A stretch of 64,000 nucleotides of DNA from Apodemus sylvaticus (lineage: Eukaryota > Chordata > Mammalia > Rodentia > Muridae): NCBI RefSeq assembly GCF_947179515.1, contig NC_067472.1, positions 163,349,261 to 163,413,260 of the forward strand, read 5' to 3'. This document shows positions 1 through 11,562 of the stretch, piece by piece. The notes beneath the pieces were generated by a model. It was not told the origin of the DNA and searched no databases. It saw nothing but the letters and a program-made list of their open reading frames with translations. How positions within the stretch are numbered: the stretch's first letter is position 1; every line of letters begins with the position of its first letter. Made by a program: the position numbers and the translations under genes.

Positions 1-1292
1 ATCCTGAGCTTTTGTCTATTGGCCTCAAAGGAGATAATTCCAAAGTACAATAAACAATTGTAGCCAGTGTCTTTAGTAATCCAAATTGTGTCTGTTTGAA
101 GAACAATAGATGACAGTTCTTAGATCCTCCAAAACCACCATGTTTATGCATGGTTTTCAGAATGTTCCCTCAGAGTAGTTTTAGTCGCAGTCTAGGAATT
201 TGTTAGAAAGAATTTGGGACCTTCTGTACAGATTTCCCTAATAAGGAAACCTAGAATTACTTCACTGAGCTCTGCAGAAGCTCTGATATACTTTCAACCA
301 CAGAGTCCTTGCTGAAGTAGAAATTTAAATCCTAGTGCCATAGCCTACTCGCTGTGCAATCTCCATTCAGGCTGTCAACTTGAGGTCATCTGTGATCCAA
401 GATATAAGATGGTCAGGACTACTGGAAGATTGACAGAAGTGACTCGATCATTGTGTGTGGCACACAAGTGCCAATGAAACACACTGCAGATCATAAAGCT
501 ATACAATGAAAACAACTTTAAAATTATATCCTGTATGCAGAACAAATGCTACTCACCTTTTAAAATTGTACTCATCTTTTCTGTTTCCATGGATAGTTTC
601 AATATTTCTTCCTGTTCCTCCTTTACTTATAGTAGAATAATTCTGTGATTTAAATCATTGAAATGCAGCATTCTAGTCTAGTGGTTCAATTCCACTGCAT
701 TCCATACTTACATAATGGAGAAGCTCTAAAAGAGGAAGTATAATATCTTTGGAAACTCTTGGGAATGCACATCAGAAAAGGGGAGGAACCTTGGCCTCCC
801 ACCATACTCAATTGTATAGTGGGCTTACTTCCACCTGTGACCTACCGTCATTGTCTTTTCTCTTATTTTACAAAGTGTTTTTCCGTTTCCTTGCTGTAAC
901 CCTTGGAGTATTTTGTTGTTGTTGCTGTTGTTGTTTGCTGGTTTTGTTTGCAAAAACTAAAGTGGAAAGCTATTGGACTCATTAGTGAGTAATTGGGATT
1001 TGTATAATTGATCCATTAAGAACCATGGATACATAGTAGAGAGGGAGCATCCCAGGATGAATGATTGTAGGAGAATGTGCTTGTGTGTCATTGTCAGCTC
1101 TGGACTCCATGGTCCCCTCTACCTGAGAGAATATTCATACAATAAATGGGCGGGGAGGACAGGAACAGATGCAAGGAAGTCAGGTACATAGGGTTTTTAA
1201 ACAAATGGGAATTGTCTAGTCCCATTACCCCCAAACACAAACACAATATCAAAATGGTTAAAATAAGAAAAATATCTTATTAAGATATATAT
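1..1292. other. No recognised gene or repeat
   Basis: AT-rich sequence without an identifiable gene. A short open frame at 749-985 ends in a Cys/Leu stretch produced by a TTG-rich run near 913-935 and shows no family resemblance, so I treat it as chance. Confidence 0.5.
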
Positions 1293-1490
1293 TCCTAGGG
1301 CTGGAGATATGGCTCAGTACTTGAGAGTGCTTGCTGCTCTTTCTGAGCACTATTTTGATTTCCAGAACCCAAGCTGAGTAGTTCAAAACTGTCACTGACT
1401 ATTCCTAAAGGGAACCAATGCTCTCTTCTGGCCTACTGTGTGAACTCACGCATACATGGCACACACACACAAACACACATACAACTATAC
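1293..1490 (+). mobile_element. B2/B3-family SINE, diverged
   Basis: The start GGGCTGGAGATATGGCTCAG is the tRNA-derived head of rodent B2 SINEs and contains the Pol III A-box region. The usual 'gaacccaagctgag' middle and a CA-rich tail at 1455-1482 follow. Several indels and substitutions mark it as an old, B3-like copy. Confidence 0.8.
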
Positions 1491-1499
1491 AAAGAACAG

Positions 1500-1615
1500 G
1501 TTTGTAGGCCAGCTGTGACAGTACATGCCTGTAACCTTTGCAATGTGTAGGCAGCAGGAGGAAGACAACTAGCCTGGGCTACATAGCAAGATCTCCATTA
1601 ATATAACAAAGAAGC
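1500..1615 (+). mobile_element. B1-type SINE, old and diverged
   Basis: The 7SL-derived B1 order is visible: 'ggccagctgtgacagtacatgcctgtaa', then 'gcctgggctacatagcaagatct'. It lies directly behind the B2 copy. Divergence suggests an early B1 subfamily. Confidence 0.7.
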
Positions 1616-1862
1616 AAACCAGAAACAGTGTTATTTCTGTAATCTGGTACAATGAAATCTGGTTTGGAAACCCCTAACCTAGCTTTTCCTACTTATCTAA
1701 AGCTTGGGCTCTACCAAGAAGTCTCTCATCCCATTTGTTAGTTTCAGAGAAGCATGTGGTCCTATTTCACGAATGTGTACTCTAGGCCAGACCTTACACC
1801 TACACCTGGCTCTCCTAGTGAAAATTTATTTCTTGTTCTCTCTATCTCTTTGTCTCTGTCTT

Positions 1863-1864
<2 letters not shown>

Positions 1865-1910
<46 letters not shown>
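1865..1910 (+). repeat. (TC)n microsatellite
   Basis: Uninterrupted TC dinucleotide run of about 46 bp, preceded by an imperfect TC/TTTG tract from about 1838. All Ser/Leu-rich open frames over it are translations of the repeat. Confidence 0.98.
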
Positions 1911-1912
<2 letters not shown>

Positions 1913-3890
1913 CCATGCTTATCTGGTAGTCTTTACATTTCATGCAAAGCCCCCCAAAATAGAACCCAGCACCTGTACCCACTGTGTAATCCCTTAAGTA
2001 TGCTTCTTATGCTCCAGTACCTACGTGGCTTGTAGCACAGTCTTTAGTCCCCAGTTCCATACTCTGCATGACACTGCATGACACTGGCAACCTAAAATAT
2101 TCAGGGATTGCTACACACTGAGGGGACAGGAGGGCAGCCACAGCTCTGATCTCAAGACTACTCAGCAAATTGACTATGCTGCCCTTCTCTGTCAAGCTCC
2201 ATTTCCCACCCTCTCTTGTCTCCCAGAAGCCTTTGTGTTAGCCATGCCTTTTGATAACTGCCTTTCAGCTTAAGTTGTCTAGGATTACAAAGTCAGTCTG
2301 TCCTTGTGAAATAATAAATTAAAATTATTATTAACAAAGACAACCAGAAACAGGCCTCTGATTTAACTCTTTTATGATTCAGAACGAAAAGTAAGAATAT
2401 GTAGATAATATTCGATCAGCAACAGTCCTCCCGCTGGGAACATACGTTCAAACAGAGGTCCAAGAAAGCTTTCTCTAACACATGACTAGGAAGAAAGAGA
2501 CTTCCTTAACCATGGATCCCTGCTAACAGAGAGGCACATTTTAAGTAGTTTAAAGTTGGAGGTCTGAATTCTTAGCCAGCTCTGCATTATCTCCTGAGTC
2601 CCCTGTACTTTGACCTATGATTTGAGCCTCGGCTGTTTAATCTGTAATGAAGGCTTTTCACTACAGATTAAAGGCAGAGCACAGAGTTAAGACTGAAAAA
2701 ATTCCACCATCTGTAGCAGATGGGGAAGACAGCATAGCAAAATTCCTGCACACTGTTGGGATTCATGCAGAAGGGAACCTAACTCTCCCATGTCCTGTGG
2801 CTATCAGTATATGTGAGGAAGTTGTAGCATCCACACTCAGAATGTAAAATCAGAAAGAAAAATGAATTCACTGGGGTAGACAGAGAGCGCTTGTTCCCTG
2901 AAAGGATGAATTACCATGACATCGCCTCATATACTCCTTTACAGGTCTCTGATGATCAATGAAACACAGCCTACTTACTGCCACTTTTCTTAATTCATTC
3001 ATCAGACTCAAGGTCATTGCTTAGCTTATGGGAAATATTTATGTTTACTGACAAGATGGCCCTGAATAAGTTCTTTACCAGATAGTGCCTGAACTCTTTA
3101 GAAATATCTTCGCATTGGGCATCAGGGTTGGGTGGCTGAGTCTCACTAATACAGTTAGGAATTGTTCTGGCCATTCAGGGGAAACAGTGAGATCTGAAGC
3201 ATGGTGGGGATAGGCCCTGCTGAGCGAACAGCAAGTGGGACCAATGGAGCTTTTCACAAGAAATCCTATTGTAAAGTTGAAGGTACAAGAAAGAAGCAAT
3301 CTGGCCTTTCAGCACGCACAGGCCTTCAAATGGGGTTGGAAGTCAGAGAAAGTCAAGGGAAAAAGACTCATTATAAAAATCTATACCCCTCGGGTGATGT
3401 TTCTATACACACCATCAGATGCATACAAAATTTAATTAAATGTGTTCTCTCACCTCTAGCTATTTTTATACTAAATTCAAACTGTGGTAGGACAGGGAAA
3501 TCTGTAGAATCAATTTAGAGGGGTTCTTCACTGAAGTATGTGTTATGTAATGCTAACTACCAATAACAGGATGGCCCAGAAAACTCATGTCATATAGTGC
3601 GGCTTATGGGCAGTGTAGGCTTCAGGAAGCTGAGAGGCAGGTTGGGCCACTAGAGATTATCAGCTAGAAAATGATAACAGTGTCCATGCCACACAGGTAA
3701 GTAGAGATCCTGAGATTGGGTGGTATGTCACATTATAACAAAACTATCCTTAGTCCTACTCTTTCTGCACATGAAAGTGCAGCAGGGGCCATACCTATGT
3801 TGGATCGTGTAGAATCCACGCTGTAAGAAATCTTCCTTAGCAAGTTGTTATTCCCCTGTAATGCACAAAAATTTTTTATTAAAATATTTC
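1911..3890. other. No recognised gene or repeat
   Basis: Unassigned sequence. Short open frames at 2007-2195, 2647-2847 and 3201-3518 show no recognisable protein features and no splice-site support that I could defend. Confidence 0.45.
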
Positions 3891-3892
3891 AA

Positions 3893-3967
3893 GGCTAGGG
3901 ATGTAGCTCTGTTAGAGAAATTTCTTAGCATGTGTAGCCCCTGGGTTCAGTAGCCAGCATCACAGGA
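3893..3967 (+). mobile_element. ID-family SINE, diverged
   Basis: The sequence 'ggctagggatgtagctctgttag' followed by 'agcatgtgtagcccctgggttcag' matches the tRNA/BC1-derived ID element, including A-box and B-box regions (GGGTTCAG). The oligo-A tail is degraded, so it is not a recent copy. Confidence 0.65.
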
Positions 3968-4864
3968 ATTATGGCCTGAGATCTCCAAAGAGACGACAAG
4001 GACTGGATGAACTTGGCTCTTCGATTCCAGATGCTGATCACTAATCTTTTCTTCTAAAGATGCACAAATAATTGCGGTGAAGTGGAAAGGGAAGGATGAA
4101 TGGAAGGAAAGAATGCGGGGAGAGAAGGAAAAAGGAAAGGAAGCAGGCTGGAAGGGAGGCAGATGTATTAACACATTGAGATCTAGAGTGAGCATCAGAA
4201 AGACGTAGAAGTGAGTGGAGTTTGAAGAGGCATCTGGAGTCATGAGCATGTAGAAAAAAGAGAATCAACAACACCAATAGCACAGTTACTTGGTTGCTGA
4301 GCATGACCATGGAAAAGATTGAGGAAAAGTCATTCTAGATCCTGTCACAGACACTGGGAGAGAACACCACTCCTCAGAACACAATGAGTCAGCTCCCGTG
4401 AGAGAAATCAGGACTGTGAAAGAATGACTCTTTTAACAAGGACACAGGGGATAAGATCCAAGTCCAAGAATGGTTTTTAATTTTATTTTATTAATGAATA
4501 TCATGTGCATATACTTCTCTCTTCCTTCCCTTATATTTGTGAAAGCATCACTTTCTCAGTTAAGTTCACTAATTAGAAGCTTCTACTATTTAAAATGTTC
4601 TCAATGTAAGGGGAAGGGAAGTGAACTTAAAAAGCACTCATCTGGAAAAAAGATCTGATGTTTGGAAATATGTAGATATTTCCACCAATTCAATGATTAA
4701 AAAATGACTTAACTAAAAATGGTCAAAATTTGAATAAACACATCTTTAAAGAAAATATATGAGTGTTTCAGATGTGAGGATTCTAGGCATTATTGTTACA
4801 ATTAAATATAGAAAAATGCTTTCTAGGCTGTCTGCATTGAGAAGACAAATCATGTGAAACATTT
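3968..4864. other. No recognised gene; purine-rich tract
   Basis: A GGAA/GGAAA-rich purine tract lies at about 4080-4170 on the + strand. Nothing else is recognised. Confidence 0.45.
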
Positions 4865-5220
4865 TCTGGTGCCTGTGTGCATGTAAGATATCCTACACAT
4901 GTGCTCCTGTATATGCAAGTACACATACTCATGCATGTGTATGAGTCCACATTGAAGTCAAAGACAGATATCAGATATCTTTCCTGGTTGCTCTTATCTT
5001 TTGTATCTTTTGAAACAGATACTTTAGCTGAACCCACGGCTTAGAAATTGGCTGGCCTACCTGTCTATCCAACTCCTGGGATCCAACCACTGCCCTCCAT
5101 TGCTATGATTACAAACATATGCTATCACTCCCAGGTATTTAACTTGTGTTGGGGATTCACTGAGTCAGGGCCTGCCCTTGGGTGGCAGGCACTTGGCTTA
5201 CGAAGCCATTTCCCAGCTTC
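4865..5220 (-). mobile_element. B4-type SINE, antisense
   Basis: Read on the minus strand this has the B4 composition: a B1-like left half ('gggattacaa' equivalents at about 5100-5120, 'tttgaaacagatac' near 5008) joined to an ID-like half. A TG-rich terminal segment lies at 4868-4945. It is strongly diverged, so the limits are approximate. Confidence 0.55.
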
Positions 5221-5300
5221 CATGCCAACGATTAATCAGCCATAAAAATGAGTGCCATTTTCATATTTGCTACACAATATACTAAACTTTGAAAAGCTCT

Positions 5301-5376
5301 GTGTGCATGTGTGTGTGTGTGTGTATGTGTGTGTGTGTGTGTGTGTGTTAGTGGTGATGGTGGTGGTGGTGGTGGT
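5301..5376 (+). repeat. (TG)n plus (GGT)n compound microsatellite
   Basis: TG repeats with CA and TA interruptions run from 5301 to 5349. A short GGT trinucleotide run follows at about 5351-5376. Confidence 0.97.
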
Positions 5377-5399
5377 TCTAAAACTTGAAAAATAAAATA

Positions 5400-5700
5400 A
5401 AATATTACGTTCTGTAATGAATTATACTATATATCAACCACTGGTTGCTGTGTCTGTAAAAGCTAAATAGTGGGAAAAAACTAAAATATCCATTCAGTAG
5501 ATAATCACAATAAGCATGTGCTGATTGATCTGTGTGAATATATACTACACAGTAACACAGTGAACTATTGACCCAATGATGTAGCTAGACCTCAAAAGCA
5601 TAACACCACACAACTTAAGACTACTGTTTCTCTATTATCTCAGTCACATAGGACCCTAGCTTGTACACAGGGTTGAAGCATCACAAAGATGTTGGTCTCA
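5400..5700 (+). mobile_element. Probable ancient L1M ORF2 3'-end relic
   Basis: Scattered matches to the conserved end of mammalian L1 ORF2 occur in order: 'aaaatatccattcagtagataatcacaataa', 'atatatactacacagtaacacagtgaac', 'gtagctagacctcaaaagcata'. The similarity is weak and based on word order, so this is tentative. Confidence 0.4.
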
Positions 5701-6849
5701 GAAGAGGTGGAAAGAGAAGTCTGTAAGGGAGATTATGTTTAGGACATTTTTGAAGAGATGGACAGGGTTTACTATGTTGTACCCATAGTTTAATGGAGGA
5801 GGGGGTTCTGTGTGAGGGTTGAACTTTACCAATATTCTATTTAAATCTTTGTACTATTTAAGTATCAATTCCATTCTTGCAGAACATGGATCAGAAAGTA
5901 AACAGGAAACAAACTAAAGAAAAAAATATTCTAAGTAGTAAGTTTATGATTTGCCACCATTACTTAGTAGTAAAAATAAAAAGGTTAAATTATTGTCTGG
6001 GCAGTGTTTGGAACATTGTGTGTGTCTTTGGTTGTGGGATTTTATAGTATCTCAGTTAACACCAATTATTTCTTTGCTACTCTGTCTACTTCAGTGTTGT
6101 CTAGCTGACTGACATGGCAGGTATCTGCCTATTTGAAGGTTGTTACAATATTTCCCATTCATTTGTTTCAAATGCCAATTCAGAATGCAAAAACATATTT
6201 GGTGCCAATCACAAGAATACATATTTGCATGTCTTTGAGGAAAATGAAGCCATATTTAACACACCACCAAGTATCAGCCCCTTTTCTATAAAAGGAATAG
6301 TTTCATTTATCCACAACAGTTAAAGTTGTCAATAAAAGATTCTCTGGTTAACAGCATTTGGCAGGAACTTTTTGGGATCTTTAAAGAGAAATACATGAGT
6401 TAATGAGTTCTGGTAAACACAGAAGCTATTAGTTGCCGGCTTTTGTAAATTGAGATGCATGATGAGATAAGAGCCCAGAGGTAAGGACAGTTGTGCCAGC
6501 TCCAAGTTGGGAACACTGCAAACCTATTCCATCTCTCCTCCATGCTGTTAGTCTTATGACAGCAGCAGTTTGAGGGAGAATGAGAGAAAGTTTGTTTTTT
6601 GCGCTGACTTGGACTTGTTAAGTTTGTGTTGATTCTTGGTCCCACTTTATTGCCCTGCAATAGTGAGAGAAATGCAAACACCCTGAATGCTCCCCCCTAA
6701 GGAAGGAAAAGTGGTGCACAACAGCAATAAGCAAGAAAAAAGGCCTGTGTGGGTATATTAGATGGATGACCACTGGGGAGGAACTCAGGGCACGATTTGT
6801 ATCAATTCAATTTGTAACAGAGACCAACAGAGAGTTGAAGGTCAGTCCC
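5701..6849. other. No recognised gene or repeat
   Basis: Unassigned AT-rich DNA. The 69-residue frame at 6114-6323 and the antisense 93-residue frame at 6400-6681 show no recognisable family. Confidence 0.45.
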
Positions 6850-7010
6850 TGGATTCAATCCCCTATGCAGGTGCAAGTAGTTTGGGTGTGAGCTCCCTGG
6901 CTACTTAACCTTTCATGTCTAAAATGCCTCATTTATAAAATGATGCTAATAATATCCCTAGCTCCTTTTGGTAAATGAAAGTAAATTATAGAACTTATTG
7001 CTCTTTTATT
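6850..7010 (+). mobile_element. MIR SINE relic
   Basis: The MIR core is readable: 'ggctacttaacctttcatgtctaaaatgcctcatttataaaatgatgctaataatatccctag' corresponds to the 'cttaacct...cctcat.tgtaaaatg...ataata...tacct' core of mammalian-wide interspersed repeats. It predates the rodent-specific insertions. Confidence 0.75.
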
Positions 7011-7109
7011 TAAAGCTCATACATCGGTAGATATGTTAGCCTGCCTTCTTTACTCTCCCAAAATGTGTGCTCATTTAATCTATCTCCTATCATCTACTTA
7101 TGTATCTAT

Positions 7110-7640
7110 CTAAATTTTTTGAGATTTTCATACAACATGCTTTGATCATTTTTTCTCTGCTTTTCCAGCTCTTCCAAGATCCACCCCCTTTCTCTGCCTA
7201 CCCAACTTTACATCATTTTTTTTCTCCTTTAAGTCCAGTTTGTGGTCTTGATGGAATCCATCTAGGATGTGTGGCCTTCTACTAGATCGTGATAAACTTT
7301 ATCAGAGGCTACACTCTTAGAGACAGCCAACCCTCCTTCCAGGGGCTAACTATTGCTCCTCTCTCCATGCTAGAATCTCATCTGGCTTGAGCTCAATATG
7401 TGTTTTGTGTGTGTTGGTACCAGCACTGTGAGTTCCTGTGTGCAGCTGCCCTATTGATCCCAGAAGGTGCTGTTCCTTTATAGTCACCAGGCTCCCCTGG
7501 CTCTTAGACTACTTCCACCTCCTCTTCTGCAATCATACTTGAGCCTCGGAAAGAGGGTGTTTCATTTAATTTTGTCGAGGCTTTGAAACCCTTAAATAGT
7601 GTCTGACAAGAATTGACCAGTAAATAGAATATTTGTTATC
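7110..7640 (-). mobile_element. Old rodent L1 (Lx-like) 3'UTR fragment, antisense
   Basis: The + strand carries the antisense of an old rodent L1 3'UTR: 'ttttgagattttcatacaacatgctttgatcat', then the CT/CC-rich block with 'agatccacccccttt', then 'tgtgtggccttctac' and 'gctacactcttagagac'. No ORF2 is attached, so it is 5' truncated. Confidence 0.75.
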
Positions 7641-7659
7641 TATTTATTTCTTATTTACA

Positions 7660-7800
7660 TTTTAAGATGGTCTCATATAGCCCAGACTTGTCTCAAACTC
7701 ACTGTATAGCAAAAAATGACCCTGAACTTCTCATCTTTCTGACTCTCTCAGGAGTACTAGCATTACAGGTGTGGGCCACCATGCTTAGCACATATTCTTT
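7660..7800 (-). mobile_element. B1-like SINE, antisense, old
   Basis: Antisense B1 words appear in order: 'atggtctcatatagcccagactt', 'tctcaaactcact', 'ggagtactagcattacaggtgtgggccacca'. The high divergence points to a proto-B1-like copy. Confidence 0.7.
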
Positions 7801-7869
7801 TCTGACTCTTATGATATTAAAACATTGAATTTTAAATTTTGTTATGGCTATTTTGCTTCCGTATATATT

Positions 7870-8040
7870 TGTGCACCAAGTATATCCCTGATGCCTCTGA
7901 GGACCAGAAGAAAGTATCAGAGCCTCAGGAACTTGAGCTACAGATGGTTGTGAGTCACCATTTGGGTGCTGGGAATTCAACCCGGTTCCTCTGGAAGAAC
8001 AGCCAATGTTCTTAACCACTGAGCACCTCTCCAGCCCTCA
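7870..8040 (-). mobile_element. B2-family SINE, antisense
   Basis: The + strand shows the reverse of B2: 'tttgggtgctgggaattcaac', then 'ctctggaagaacagccaatgttcttaaccactgagc', ending 'acctctccagccc', the reverse complement of the B2 start. Confidence 0.88.
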
Positions 8041-9207
8041 TGGTTTTCATCTTTCCACTTAAAATGCAGTAAGGTAGTTTCAAGTTCATAGAAAATCTCA
8101 GCAAAAGATAACTATTTTCTCAAGATCTCTGCCCCTGAACTTCCACGTCATTGCTAGCCATACCAAGGTACATATCAAAGTGGTTTTCAGATCCAATTTT
8201 GGCATTAATTTCTCTCCAGTCTGTGTATTATCTATTCTCTTCACAATGTTTTTCTTTTCCTTTTCTCCCTCTTCCTTCTTTCCTTTCTTCCTTCCCCCTC
8301 TCTTTCTTTCTGTCCGTCTGTCCTTCTCTTTGTTTCCCTTTTCCTTTCATTTTATCAAAGTAAAACCTCTTAACTATAATTAAGGTCAGATATTGATTAT
8401 TATTGGGGAATAGCTCTTGATGTCACAACTAAAGTGTCATTCCCATCCCACCGCCACTCAAGCTTGCTCTTGTTATCTGTGGACTTTATAGTTTTTCACT
8501 GTGTATTTAGACCTGTGATTCATCTTTTGTGGAGTGTAAAGTCGGTACTCAGAATTATCCTTTCTTCACCTTGATATTGAACTGCTTTGGCTCCCTGAGA
8601 GGGGTGGGTGTAGTTCTTCAGTGAAGATCTTGTTGGGCTGCCTGCACGTGCTCCCTCTCACCACTTTGCTTACTTTACTGTAAGGTGTGCAGTTGGGCAG
8701 GCATGGTGGCACGACAGTGGTTCTCTGCCTTCTGTCTTTCCCATGTCATGATGGCTATACTCTTTCATTCTTTGCATCTAAATTTAAAATGATCCCATTG
8801 ATAACCACAGAATATCTTGCTGAGGATTTCCTAGGGGATCACTGAACCTGTCGATCATGATACATTGAGCTGATATCAAGAACACTGTGTAGTCGTTCAA
8901 TGCTGTAGTGTGTCTCTTTGGATTCTGTTCAAAACTCCTTACTTCCAACTATTGTATTCTTCCTCCTATAGATCTTATAACCCATAATCAAGAAATTTGA
9001 TCCTAATATTTTATTTTCTAATGTACAAATATAATTGTATTATTCTCTTAGCTTCAAATTTCACTTGTTTTTTACTATATACAAAAGCAATTGACATTTG
9101 CATAATAACCTTCCTCTCTGTGACTTTTTTGAAGTTGATTATTGGTTCTAAAATTGTTGATTCTTTTGGGTTTCTGACATGGTCTATTAATTCACAACAA
9201 ACAGAGC

Positions 9208-9209
<2 letters not shown>
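8041..9209. other. No firm feature; pyrimidine-rich tract
   Basis: A C/T-rich tract at about 8245-8350 generates Phe/Ser/Pro-only frames. The AT-rich part at 8900-9200 has faint resemblance to an antisense ancient L1, too weak to assign. Confidence 0.4.

Positions 9210-9254
<45 letters not shown>
9210..9254 (+). repeat. (TG)n microsatellite
   Basis: Uninterrupted TG run of about 45 bp. Cys/Val and His/Thr frames over it are artefacts of the repeat. Confidence 0.98.
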
Positions 9255-9256
<2 letters not shown>

Positions 9257-11160
9257 CATGTGGGGCTGTGAATAGTCATATAATTTTTCTGTTTTAGCTA
9301 CTGAATACACAAGTTAAGTTGACATTGTAATAGTATTGTAATCTCCAAATATATAGGGTTACATTGAAAGCTATCATAGGACCCATGTAGACTTAAAAAT
9401 TAACTTCAAGTGAGCTTGCTAGAGCCTTTAGCAAATGAATCACTGTTGTCTTAATTGCCTTAGGTGGCAGTTCCAACACTTCTCTCATATCTGAGTCTTT
9501 TTTCTCTTTTTGTGTGTCCAAGGCTCTGTATTGATTGTTTGTATCCTGATTTTGTTAGTTAAGTCCCTGTAGTTTAGACTGAGTAATATCTGTTTTATTT
9601 ATCTATCATCTGTGCTTTCAACACTGATACTGAAACAGTACATTGTAGTTTCATATTGCGTGATCATATTTTTCACCTGTAGTATTTCATTTAGCCTTTT
9701 CAGGTCTCTTCCACATCCTTTCTAATTCTTTGATGAGACCTCTGCATTTTATCGTTATTATTGTAGCCCCACACTCTATTATTTACCTCAAATATGTGTG
9801 TGGTTTTCATTAAAGTGTTTCTTTTTAAAACAATGGCTGCTGTAATACATGAAATAATTCTGACATCTTAGTGTTGGATTTATTGATTGCCTTATTTATT
9901 CAGAGTCACACTTTCTGGTTATTGATGTGAGTGATCCCCTTCTAAACTTTGGGTTTCAAGGTATTACATTATGAAAGTTTCAGTCTTATATAAATGTCCT
10001 TTATCAGGATGCTTTGACTGCTCATAAAAGGAATGGAATGATACCCTTTGTTGCTGCCAAATGGTATCTAGGTGCAGGGCTCTTACACACCATTTATACA
10101 CACCTAGGGAACACGGGAGGTCTGGTTCACAACCGTACTTCAGGTGATGTGATCCTACGTAAAAATCTTCATTAATGTTGCCTGTGTCACTTATGCTGAC
10201 CATCATAGGAGTGACCTTGACACACTGGATTTTGGTAGTCTCAGTGTTTCTTTATACCTTTCCTCACACTTTCCAGGTGAAGTGGGTAAAGTCTTACAAC
10301 GGTGAGGTGAGGTGGCGATAGAAATCTGTGGTGTCCACATTTCTTTTGCCAGGCGAAGGGGGCCTTGTTCTTGCTCAGAGACTGGCACACTTCATGATGG
10401 CCTGGCAAAGATAGACATCTGCCATCTCAAAGGTCAATCTGGGGTCAGGTTCATTTAGAACCGTGTTATGCTTTCTGCTGTTTCCTTAACAATAATGACA
10501 CAAAATGATTGCATACATAGAAATATATTTAAAAACTAATGCATAATCCCATGACCCTAAACCAACATAGCCTATTTTCACATTCTTTTCCCACCATTTC
10601 TCTTTACATGCATGTTTTCATATAATTTTTAAAAATGGTTAAGATTCCTGTGCTCTTAATCCAGAATTATGGTGCCTTGGATCAACTACTAGGGCATAAC
10701 AAAGTGAGGCATGGTTGCAAACTTGCCTAACACTAGAATAGATGTCTGTGTATGAAGAGGAAGAGGGCAGAAGGAAGGATATGGCTTGTTATGCAGGAGA
10801 CAAACACCTTCGGTCTCTTAGTCCATCATAGAAGCAGGAGTTTATCCAGAGTTGTTTATCCAGGTTTGTGTTGTTTTCACACTGAACATAACATCCACAC
10901 TTACAAACTTGTCTACAGTTTTCCCATAATTTTAATAAATTCTGACTTCTGTGTCATACAAAAATACAGATTTTTATGTCTCATTGATTTTGTTATGAGA
11001 TTAATTTATTACATACGATAGTATAATACATACAATTATCATTAAATATTTTCTAGAGGTTTGGAATCATTAGACGAGTGGTTTAATACTGGCATTTCTA
11101 GGCAAGAAGGTTGTTACAAATGCCTATACGTTTGTCAACTTTTAGAAATACTACATTATA
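9255..11160. other. No recognised gene or repeat
   Basis: Unassigned. 9990-10440 has somewhat higher complexity, with two antisense frames (9964-10206 and 10203-10388) that I could not match to any family. They lack enough length or context to be called coding. Confidence 0.4.
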
Positions 11161-11164
11161 CATT

Positions 11165-11400
11165 CTCCAGCTGCATATGTAGCAGAGGATTGCCTTGTTG
11201 GACATCAAAGGGAAGAGAGATCCTTGGCCCTCAGAAGGCTGGATTCCCCGGTATAGGGGAATACCAAGACAGGGAAATGGGAGTGGATGGGTTGGTGAAC
11301 AGGGGGAGGGGGATGAGAACGGGTGTTTTCAGAGGGGGAGATAACATTTGAAATGTAAATAAAGAAAATATCTAATAAAAAATAAAAAATTAAAAAATAT
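11165..11400 (+). mobile_element. 5'-truncated L1, 3'UTR only
   Basis: Begins at the L1 3'UTR words 'atatgtagcagaggattgcc' and carries the G-rich tract at 11280-11340. It ends with 'aacatttgaaatgtaaataa', 'agaaaatatctaataaaaa' and an A-rich tail to about 11398. I could not fix a target-site duplication. Confidence 0.9.
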
Positions 11401-11562
11401 ATTCTCATAAATTACATGTGAGAACATCTTTATCATTATCTGTAAATCCCAACAGATGGATGGATAGATACATTGATAGATGGATAACTTATAATGGAGA
11501 GATATCTTCAAAACTAAGCATTGCCTTTTAAAACAACATATAGTTTATGAGAAAAGTATAAA

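Noticed and set aside
1704..2035. Two overlapping Ser/Leu-rich open frames
   Set aside because: They are the two phases of the (TC)n microsatellite at 1865-1910.
8900..9200. Possible antisense ancient L1
   Set aside because: Only faint AT-rich resemblance; not enough ordered words to claim.
8997..9310. Cys/Val-rich and His/Thr-rich frames on opposite strands
   Set aside because: Translation of the TG run at 9210-9254; flanks show no protein family.
10203..10388. Antisense 61-codon frame in locally complex sequence
   Set aside because: No recognisable domain, too short, no splice or polyadenylation support; kept as unassigned.
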